Source of the DNA: Amoebophrya sp. A120
Taxonomy: Eukaryota > Sar > Dinophyceae > Syndiniales > Amoebophryaceae
Direction of reading: 5' to 3'
NCBI GenBank assembly: GCA_905178155.1
Contig: CAJINV010000041.1
Span: 1-23,241 of the forward strand
DNA length: 23,241 nucleotides
The notes below the pieces were generated by a model that was given only the letters and a program-made list of their open reading frames with translations, ran no database searches and was not told where the DNA came from. Below are positions 9,804 through 17,723 of the stretch, piece after piece; within the stretch, counting starts at the first letter, position 1, and each line of letters starts with the position of its first letter. Made by a program: the position numbers and the translations under genes.

Positions 9804-10661
9804 TGGAAGAAGGGAAAATTTTGTCATACCAGTCGAACTCCTTTCACTGGTCTTGCGGCACTGTGCCCTTGCGTATTAGAATGCACTCACGGTTGCGTTG
9901 ATGCTGGTAGCAAATTGCTGTACCAACCTTGACACCGAAATATGAGTATCAGACGCCGCCGCGGCAACGCAGGAAGGCAAGAGGAAACATGAGAAAAACA
10001 GAACGTGCGCTCTTCGTGCCCGTTTGTTTCGAAAGAAGATTTTATCGATTCTCGCTTTACGTTCGCCTCGATCCTCGCCTTCTTTTGGTCGCGTGACCAG
10101 GAATCAAAATCGAATCGCACATGGAAGTAGATGTTCGAAAGAAATTACATCTTTCAGCACTGTAACTTTTGTTGCGATCTTTCAAGAAAGAGAGCGAGTG
10201 GTCGAGCGAGTGCGATTAGACATGAATTTTGTTGTTGTGCGTTCTTCTACGAGTGTAGATGATAAAGCGTGAAGGACCGAGTAGTCTTGTAGAAGTGTGT
10301 GAGAAGAATTATATGTGTTTCACGTCAAACAACGCATCATTTGCTTTCCGTTCCGAGCCATTAAGACCATTTACAATCTACCATTTACGCCTCTCTCCAT
10401 CAGAAGCACTACTCAGTTTAGTTAGTTACCCCACCCCCCTCTACTGCCTGAGTATCAGCCCTGAATAGAAACCGACTATCGCACCGGCTACGTAGTACAG
10501 CAGATCTGCTAGTGTGCTTTTTTCGCTCGGAAAAAAAAATGGTTTTGTATTGCTGTTGAACAATTTTCTACTGCGCTTCCTGTAGTTTCGTTCAGAGAAT
10601 AATACTAGCTGTGGTGTCCTCGTTAGAAACTGTTCGAACCTGCGTCTAATACTCTTGCACT
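9804..10661. other. upstream region of gene B, nothing specific seen
   Basis: About 860 bp without an exon I can support. TTTCAAGAAAGAGAGCGAGT near 10180 is followed by GTCGAGCGAGTGCG, a short GCGAGT direct repeat. No TATA-like or other promoter motif can be named with confidence. Confidence 0.4.
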
Positions 10662-13600
10662 ATGGTGTCGTCCCCTCCGCGGCGCGCGGGCCGCATCGAT
10701 GCAGCGGACCGCATCGATGCAGCGGAAAAGCGTACATCCGGCGTGAAACTCCCTGGGATCAATTCGGCAGTACCGTTTGCACCTCCACAGTCGGCCCAAC
10801 ACCAGCGTCCACCAACTTTGTATCCGTTGGCAGTTTGTATTCGATGCCGCCCCCCAATGTCCACAACAGTCGTTGGTGAGTTGACGCAGATTTCTAACCA
10901 ATGCGCCAGAAACAGAATTTGGAATGTTGAAAGTAAATCTTGTCGTGGTACTTCGCGGTGGTCATTCTTCTTGCGAGAAAGTACTGCACTCAACGGATTC
11001 TGGGGAGGGGGTATTTTCTCTGCCATAAGAAAAGTCACTTTCTCATTTCGGGACCGAAGAACCCAGTGCAGATGGAGAACCCGAGTGCCAGATACGGCTT
11101 CGACACGTATGGGGGTCAAACACCGACAACGGAGGAGCAAGCTTGGATGGAGTCGCAAGTACTTATGCATTGACATTTCTTTATACACCTTGTTCTCTTT
11201 CGGTTTTTATTCTTATTGTTTATGCATGTGCAAATACAAATACAAAATTGCTTAACGAGTTGTGCTGTAGTCAAACATTCATGTCAACATTTCCAGGTAG
11301 CAATTTCTAATTTCCAATTCCATCCAATACTCCAGATCCAACAAGAACGGCGGGAACGAGCAACAGCGAATATCCTGTCGAAAAACGTACCCACCCCCGA
11401 GTTTTCTATGCAGATGTGAATTGTCGCCAGCATGTGTGATGCAACTTCAGAACTTCATCGGGAAAGGCATTTTTTACAGTGTTTTTAAAAAATTTGAAGT
11501 AATGATCACTCGACCTACGACACAAAGCTACATTGTATATGCGGCGGCACTCGCTAGTACTCAGTCCTGCAGTACATTTCCAAACTTGCCATTCAGAGTT
11601 CGCAAAGTTTTGATTCCCTTCTAGAAGATTTCCCATTTGGTTGAACATGGAGCGGGTACGTTTTCATACATGATAACCCGCGGAGCGTCTTCCTCCTCGT
11701 CCTCAGCTAATACCCTGCACCCGAATGTTCTCCAATCGTCTTCGCCGCTGGTCAGGGATTCGGTTCCGCTCTATCGCAAGAAAATGAATCTGTCTCAACT
11801 TCAAAAGGCCTTTGCAGTGGATTCAGCAATACAAACTTGCGAACCAAGGAACAAAAAATCTTCTCTGACGCTTGTTCAAACGGCTACGGCAAGCGAACGC
11901 ATATATGAAAGACGACACCACTCTCTTGCATGTGGTCGAGCATGATAAATAAGTGTCTTAAGTAGGACGTTGCACATAATACAAGTTGAGACTGAGAGAG
12001 TTTTTTCTCGCGATACCAATTTGCCGTTCAACAACAGCAATCACGATACGTCGATGCACTCCAATTTGCTGTTCAACAACAGAAACAACGCGATAACTTC
12101 CCACCAAAGTCACCTACAACACAGGCCACCTACGACGCCGGCGTTTGGGGAGCGCAGGAACTCACCAGCCATACAGAACGCACAAGCACCCAGATATCAA
12201 ATGCAAATACGTCTGGGTCTGGAAGAATGCGCGCATTTGTCATGCATGTCGTGAATGACCGCACAGATGGACTACAATACAGACAGAGCACTACTGATTT
12301 TGAGCGGTCTTCGTGAATCCTGTCGCGCATCAGAAATTCGCTATATTGTCCTACTAAGAGGTTGGCCACTTTGGGCCGTTGTGCAACACAGATTTTTGCA
12401 CGATCCCAACTCGGCATGACAACATGCGTCCTTCCAGAGCCAGATATATTTGTAATGCATACGAGATCCGCGTTGCTAATGGCGGACCCTACGGTGGAGG
12501 CGGACAAGGACTATGCATTGCAAAAGTGTCTGGGTGTGGAAGAATGCAAGTTTGTCATGCTTGTCTGGCATGATTCCGAAATCTGTGATGCATAAGCGGG
12601 AAAGCGCCTCTTGCCTGTCATGCAAAGACGCAGTTTGTCATGCGGAAAACAAAACAAGTGGCAGCCGAAAAACTTGTCATGCTTGGCTGCGTTGCACTGT
12701 GCCCACGATCCACAGATTTGCATCACAAGTTTCCACGACCCCGAGACACATTTGCACTGCACATGGACGTGTCGATGGCGGTATCTGAGGACGTGAGCAT
12801 GATGCTCGACGAGAGCCCGCTCGGAGTGCCGATACGTGGCGCAGCGGATGTCGAAAATATGACGCGCTCCACCACCGCGACGAGAAACACTAGAGCTGGT
12901 GGCGTGGATATTGCGGCAAAAAACTGTTTCACTGTGAACTTGTCATGCAGAAAATGAAAGAACGCTATAGTGTTTGTGTTGCTGCACCTGCAAGACATTA
13001 GATTTCCAACCGTCTTTTCCCTTGGGAAGTGCCCATGGCAAATTTTCTGTGTCACGTGTAACGAACTTGTGATGCAGATCCTCGTGCAAAATCATCACAG
13101 TGAAACAGTTTTTTCGTGGTATAGTGGACAACATCAACCTGATCGAACCGGGCGTGACCACTAATCGCGCGAATGCCCATGCATCAACCCGGCCCGGAAA
13201 CTCGACGACCTCGTCACTGGCAGCAAGGACAAGGCCAGGAACTGTCAATAGCGGTGCGTATCCTACAGAAAAGTTTTTGCACTAGACGACCCATCTATTT
13301 ACCAGAAAAAGAAGTAGAGGCGTGTCATGCTAAATGAATGTCACGGATGATCGCGGTTCAGCAATTAGAGACGAGGTAGGGAAGAAGCTTGTCATGCTGA
13401 ACAGCATGAGAGAGGATCTTGTTTGTGACGCCGACGAGCACAAAAACACAAATTCACTTTTCTTCTGGTACGGGTGTGCTTTTCCGCTCGACACTACGAC
13501 ACGGCCATCCCCATCCGGAGGCTATTGTGGTGAAAAGGGTCCTTCTCGTCGCGTATTTCTTTGTAGACGCAAGTTCTTTGTTCCCACTTATCTATACACA

Positions 13601-16600
13601 AAACGTAAGTGCCTCTTCTTTGTATAGAGACGTCAGGACGTCGATTTTCGCCACAATACAAAACTGACCTCGTCGACCACGACTACCCGGGTTTCATCGA
13701 GTGCTAACGTCCGACCACCACGTCCTGTTGTTATGCAAGTGAAAATGGATCAGTAAAGAGCCTCCAGGTTTCTGATGCAATTGATACAAATTGCTTAGCA
13801 AAATCTTTGAACGAAAATGTGATGCGCGCCGGTTCTTGATATGCTGTACTGCTGACGAATCTGACGGGCGTATCACCCCTCTCAGAATCGTGACCTAGGC
13901 TCTTTCCGATATACTTTCTCCACTTTCCATAACCGCACGTACTTCTACCGGAGCAACGGGAGCTGCGCAGGTACTCTTTTCTCAAATTGGTGTAATGCCT
14001 TTAGGCCATTTCATGGCAAAGTCAGTTTCTCGGTCTAATGCACCATAGTACTCATGAAAAAAAAAGCAACAACACAATTTCCAGAGCCGCGCCTCTCCTG
14101 CAGTAGGCCAAGGACATCGTGATGCCGCGGCACGGCAATTATCCGGACCGGTGACTAGTACTGCAAACCGAGTGCGATCTGACCCAGCCACTCTCAGAAC
14201 GGGTGCAAAGCGCCCTGTGGATGCCACCATGGTAGTCAGTGTAAAAACGCCCCCACTCCATTAAATACAGGACCAGAGAGGTCACTTTTTGCATCACAAA
14301 GCTGGGTGAAAATTTTGACGGCCTTTCAAGAAGAGTCTCGTGCAGTGCGGAATTTTTAGAAAGTGTAGTTTTGTGATGCAAAATGTGGCTTCTACTGGTC
14401 TTCGCTGTAGCCGAGATTCAGGAGAAGGCGCAGTTTGCATCACAAGTGGACACTTTTGAAAATGCCCGCACTGCACGAGACGCTTCTTGAAACAGCATCA
14501 AAATTTTCCCCGGCTACAGCAAAGACGAAGACCTGAGAGGTCACTTTTTGCATCACAAAGCTGCGCGGAAATTTTGATGCTGTTTCAAGAAGCTATCCGT
14601 GCAGTGCGGAATTTTTAGAAAGTGTAGTTTTGTGATGCAAAATGTGGCTTCTACTGGTCTTCGCTGTAGCCGAGGTTCAGGAGAAGCCGCAGTTTGCATC
14701 ACAAATGGACACTTTTGAAAATGCCCGCACTGCACGAGACGCTTCTTGAAACAGCATCAAAATTTTCCCCGGCTACAGCAAAGACGAAGACCTGAGAGGT
14801 CACTTTTTGCATCACAAAGCTGGGCGGAAATTTTGATGCTGTTTCAAGAAGCTATCCGTGCAGTGCGGAATTTTTAGAAAGTGTAGTTTTGTGATGCAAA
14901 ATGTGGCTTCTACTGGTCTTCGCTGTAGCCGAGGTTCAGGAGAAGCCGCAGTTTGCATCACAAATGGACACTTTTGAAAATGCCCGCACTGCACGAGACG
15001 CTTCTTGAAACAGCATCAAAATTTTCCCCGGCTACAGCAAAGACGAAGACCTGAGAGGTCACTTTTTGCATCACAAAGCTGGGCGGAAATTTTGATGCTG
15101 TTTCAAGAAGCTATCCGTGCAGTGCGGAATTTTTAGAAAGTGTAGTTTTGTGATGCAAAATGTGGCTTCTACTGGTCTTCGCTGTAGCCGAGGTTCAGGA
15201 GAAGCCGCAGTTTGCATCACAAATGGACACTTTTGAAAATGCCCGCACTGCACGAGACGCTTCTTGAAACAGCATCAAAATTTTCCCCGGCTACAGCAAA
15301 GACGAAGACCTGAGAGGTCACTTTTTGCATCACAAAGCTGGGCGGAAATTTTGATGCTGTTTCAAGAAGCTATCCGTGCAGTGCGGAATTTTTAGAAAGT
15401 GTAGTTTTGTGATGCAAAATGTGGCTTCTACTGGTCTTCGCTGTAGCCGAGGTTCAGGAGAAGCCGCAGTTTGCATCACAAATGGACACTTTTGAAAATG
15501 CCCGCACTGCACGAGACGCTTCTTGAAACAGCATCAAAATTTTCCCCGGCTACAGCAAAGACGAAGACCTGAGAGGTCACTTTTTGCATCACAAAGCTGG
15601 GCGGAAATTTTGATGCTGTTTCAAGAAGCTATCCGTGCAGTGCGGAATTTTTAGAAAGTGTAGTTTTGTGATGCAAAATGTGGCTTCTACTGGTCTTCGC
15701 TGTAGCCGAGGTTCAGGAGAAGCCGCAGTTTGCATCACAAATGGACACTTTTGAAAATGCCCGCACTGCACGAGACGCTTCTTGAAACAGCATCAAAATT
15801 TTCCCCGGCTACAGCAAAGACGAAGACCTGAGAGGTCACTTTTTGCATCACAAAGCTGGGCGGAAATTTTGATGCTGTTTCAAGAAGCTATCCGTGCAGT
15901 GCGGAATTTTTAGAAAGTGTAGTTTTGTGATGCAAAATGTGGCTTCTACTGGTCTTCGCTGTAGCCGAGGTTCAGGAGAAGCCGCAGTTTGCATCACAAA
16001 TGGACACTTTTGAAAATGCCCGCACTGCACGAGACGCTTCTTGAAACAGCATGAAAAATTTTCCCCGGCTACAGCAAAGAACGTCATGTGGTTTGCTACA
16101 TCGGTTCGAATAGTTTGCGGACTCTGCGCGAAAAGCTTGGAGACGTAACGTCCTCGGCATGCTTAGCTATGAAAGATGCTGCAATGCATCCTGATAAAAT
16201 GTCTTCCATAAGAATCCGCATGAAAGATCATCTGTTGGACATGCAAATCTGCATGACAGTGTTGGACCGGGTACGTTTTTACACAGAATATCAAACCGAA
16301 CCCCAAGCTCATACCAGTCGCGGTGCCGCAGCCGCAGACTCGGTGACACCGAATGCCGAACGGGCTCAGCCGGGCGCCAACGTGGTGGCAGGGCGTGATC
16401 AGAGCAGCAAACACCGTGGTGAAATCAGCGAAACAAGATCATGTATGCAACCGGAGTCACAGGTTGAAAAAATTTTATAAGCGGCATGCAGTCGCATAAA
16501 ATCACGTTCATGTTTATGGTGTAAGTACGGGAATATGTACAAGTGTTTGTGACCTCACGGCATTTATTCAAAATTGAACTTCAGGTTAGTACCTCCCGTG

Positions 16601-17636
16601 CGGCAAGTAGCCGGCAGCTGTTGACACCAATCGCGGAGTCCCCAGCACAGGAGTCTTCCTGGATGAACAAGAGTTCCATCAGGAACCAATTGTCACTGGA
16701 CCAGGTTTTTATTTTTTTGTGTAATGCGAGATGATAAGAAACTAGAAGAGCCCGATCATTCAATATTTTGGGTCCAGCATTAGCGGTTCGTGAGGAACAG
16801 TCTGATGCATCATGAACAATCTGATGCTCCACTGAAAATGTAAAGAACATATTGTTCCTGCAACACATCAATCAGATCGTCGCACAAACGGAAGCTGCTT
16901 TACAACCGCGCCCCGGATCATCTTCGTCCAGTTCAGGCGACTCTATCACGAGCAAAAAGTTCGTTTTTCTCCGACACTAGACGCGAGCTCAATCGTGCTC
17001 TTGGACTTTTGAAATCACTAGTCAATGGCTGCATGATGCAAAAGGACCATAAAGATGTACTGAAGCGATGACGCCTTTCGAGCGCATCATTGTGAAAGCG
17101 CATCCTGATTTCTGTTTCACACACAACTTTCTCCACATAGCGTATATCTGCATCCTACTGCTGTGCTTTTTTGCTGTGTGGCATGCACGCTGATGTGTGG
17201 CCAAGCACCTTGCAGCGGACATTCGTTTTTTCTAGGGGAAAAACGTGTTTTCCTCGTGATACAAGACGCCGGACTGATTGAAGACGACGACAAACCCATC
17301 GTGCCCGGAGGAAAAATACGAAATGCAAATATGTCTGGGCCTGGAAAGTTCTGATGCTTAACTGTGCTTGACGAAAGGACCTCCGAATTCAGCCAAGCAT
17401 GACAAGTTTGCAGAGCGGTTTTTCATACGCAGCCTGCATGAAAAACTTTGTTTTTGTAATGACAAAAGACGCTGCGGCGTTTGTAGGTCACGCAATACAG
17501 ATTTCACCTGAATGTAAGGCCAGCGTCACAGGTTTCAGCGTCGCAGACCCAGACATCGTTGCAATCCATAAAAATCCTTGAAGTGGTTCCGGGACATGCA
17601 CGTGCAATTAGACCAGAGCTTGTCTTATGGAAGTGA
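10662..17636 (+). CDS. gene B: Ser/Thr/Pro-rich protein of unknown function, about 565 aa, about 17 exons
   Basis: Proposed exons: 10662-10820, 11033-11163, 11335-11370, 11681-11771, 12021-12194, 12467-12511, 12769-12908, 13129-13258, about 13476-13522, 13664-13731, 14111-14232, 16296-16462, 16585-16704, 16876-16958, 16981-about 17020, about 17238-17316 and 17575-17636 (TGA 17634-17636). The first codons give MVSSPPRRAGR followed by an in-frame hexapeptide repeat RIDAADRIDAAE. The protein is disordered-looking: serine runs, Asn-rich and Thr-rich stretches, an acidic patch with DVSMMLDESPLGVPI, and a more ordered C-terminus (RVFLVIQDAGLIEDDDKPI). Joins at 13258/13476 and 17020/17238 are unresolved by a base or two; all others keep the frame. 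No known domain was recognised. Gene C starts 87 bp downstream, and B plus C may be a single gene. Confidence 0.7.
10692..10727 (+). repeat. 18-bp direct repeat coding RIDAA(D/E)
   Basis: CGCATCGATGCAGCGGAC is followed at once by a copy differing only in its last base. It is in frame near the N-terminus of gene B and so duplicates six residues. Confidence 0.9.
10821..11027 (+). mobile_element. introner in gene B, first intron
   Basis: Starts TATCCGTTGGCAGTTTG and ends with a GGCAGAGAAAATACCCCC-like arm (reverse complement). Excision plus AGAAA in phase 0 gives QRPPTLSHFLISGPKNP. Confidence 0.6.
11164..11329 (+). mobile_element. introner in gene B
   Basis: Short arms TATGCATTGACATT and TATTGGATGGAATT. 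Excision plus CTCCA in phase 2 gives MESQVLIQQERRERA. A GT-AG reading (11159-11335) is also in frame, lacking two residues. Confidence 0.5.
11371..11675 (+). mobile_element. introner in gene B (AAAACGT arm family)
   Basis: Arms TATCCTGTCGAAAAACGTAC and TATCATGTATGAAAACGTAC, then CCC. Excision plus ACCCG in phase 2 gives RERATANGASSSSSSAN. Confidence 0.75.
11772..12015 (+). mobile_element. introner in gene B
   Basis: Arms TATCGCAAGAAAATGAATC and TATCGCGAGAAAAAACTC, both continuing to GTCTCAACTT. Excision plus CCAAT in phase 0 gives RDSVPLLPFNNSNHDT. Confidence 0.75.
12195..12461 (+). mobile_element. introner in gene B with 4/5 site duplication
   Basis: Arms TATCAAATGCAAATACGTCT and TATGCATTACAAATATATCT, then CTGGAAG. 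Flanking fives CCAGA and CGAGA. Excision in phase 0 gives IQNAQAPRSALLMADPT. Confidence 0.8.
12512..12763 (+). mobile_element. introner in gene B with 4/5 site duplication
   Basis: Arms TATGCATTGCAAAAGTGTCT and TGTGCAGTGCAAATGTGTCT. Flanking fives AGGAC and TGGAC. Excision in phase 0 gives TVEADKDVSMAVSEDVSM. Only 45 nt of exon separate it from the previous introner. Confidence 0.8.
12909..13123 (+). mobile_element. introner in gene B with perfect 5-bp duplication GTGGA
   Basis: Arms TATTGCGGCAAAAAACTGTT and TATACCACGAAAAAACTGTT, continuing through TCACTGTGA. GTGGA lies at 12904-12908 and again at 13124-13128. Removing the element and one copy gives GTG GAC AAC in frame (RAGGVDNINLIEPGV). 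No register of this intron is GT-AG. Confidence 0.9.
13259..13470 (+). mobile_element. probable introner in gene B
   Basis: TATCCTACAGAAAAGTTTTTG at the left matches TACCAGAAGAAAAGTGAATTTG from the right end. The following exon reads best as AFPLDTTTRPSPSGG, which needs one base more or less than the five-base rule gives, so one boundary is uncertain. Confidence 0.5.
13523..13658 (+). mobile_element. introner in gene B, short
   Basis: Arms TATTGTGGTGAAAAGG and TATTGTGGCGAAAATC. Excision plus CAAAA in phase 0 gives TTRPSPSGGLTSSTTTTR. Confidence 0.75.
13732..14105 (+). mobile_element. probable introner in gene B
   Basis: Starts TATGCAAGTGAAAATG; right end reverse complement TACTGCAGGAGAGGCG. 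Arms are weak, but excision plus GGCCA in phase 2 gives RPPRPVVGHRDAAARQ. Confidence 0.45.
14233..16290 (+). mobile_element. giant introner (2.06 kb) of gene B carrying a satellite array
   Basis: Outer arms TAGTCAGTGTAAAAACG and TATTCTGTGTAAAAACG belong to the AAAACGT family seen at 11371, 17807 and 18523. Excision with TCAAA joins G to CC in phase 1 and gives KRPVDATMAEPQAHTS. Inside lie seven 259-bp units (14270-16079). Other introners here are about 150-320 bp, so the extra length comes from the array. Confidence 0.8.
14270..16079. repeat. seven tandem 259-bp units, each a long imperfect hairpin
   Basis: Unit spacing is exactly 259 bp. Copies 2-7 are almost identical and copy 1 is diverged. 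Within a unit (copy 2, 14567-14768) GGAAATTTTGATGCTG... pairs with its complement ...CAGCATCAAAATTTTCC, and the pairing continues inward through GTGCAGTGCGG, AAAGTGT and TTTGTGATGCAAA to a centre near GTCTTCGCTGTAGCC. The first copy has GAGTCTCGTGCAG where later copies have GCTATCCGTGCAG, so its inner arm pairs better and its outer arm worse. An open 60-codon frame on the minus strand recurs because the unit recurs and is not taken as a gene. Confidence 0.95.
16463..16875 (+). other. two ordinary GT-AG introns of gene B flanking a 120-nt exon
   Basis: Introns 16463-16584 (122 nt) and 16705-16875 (171 nt) begin GT, end CAG and are both phase 0 around exon 16585-16704, which reads VSTSRAASSRQLLTPIAE onwards. 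No clear inverted-repeat ends are visible, so these may be older introns or decayed introners. Confidence 0.65.
16959..16980 (+). other. candidate 22-nt GT-AG intron in gene B
   Basis: The exon from 16876 reads IVAQTEAALQPRPG, six serines, then GDSITSKK and would stop at TAG 16978. Removing 16959-16980 (begins GTTCG, ends ACTAG) joins AA to A and continues RELNRALGLLKSLV. A third frame is open across both parts but is less protein-like and needs a different acceptor phase. A one-base indel in a pseudogene would also explain it. Confidence 0.45.
17317..17569 (+). mobile_element. introner in gene B, last intron, perfect AAAAA duplication
   Basis: Arms TACGAAATGCAAATATGTCT and ATGGATTGCAACGATGTCT, then GGG. 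AAAAA occurs at 17312-17316 and 17570-17574. Excision in phase 1 gives IVPGGKILEVVPGHARAI and the stop of gene B. Confidence 0.85.
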
Positions 17637-17723
17637 AAGCATCTCGCCGTGGTCAGCATAACTACTGCATGTGATTTCCGGGTTGTAGCAAAGATTTTGT
17701 TTTGAAACTTTCTCCCGATTCGC

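Noticed and set aside
14270-16079. Resemblance to a CRISPR array
   Set aside because: The units are contiguous 259-bp repeats without short repeats or unique spacers, and the setting is eukaryotic. The same applies to the 47-bp repeat at 88-320.
14294-16087. Seven repeated 60-aa minus-strand ORFs
   Set aside because: They recur only because the 259-bp unit recurs; the unit is a palindrome inside an intron of a + strand gene and the frame has no independent coding signs.
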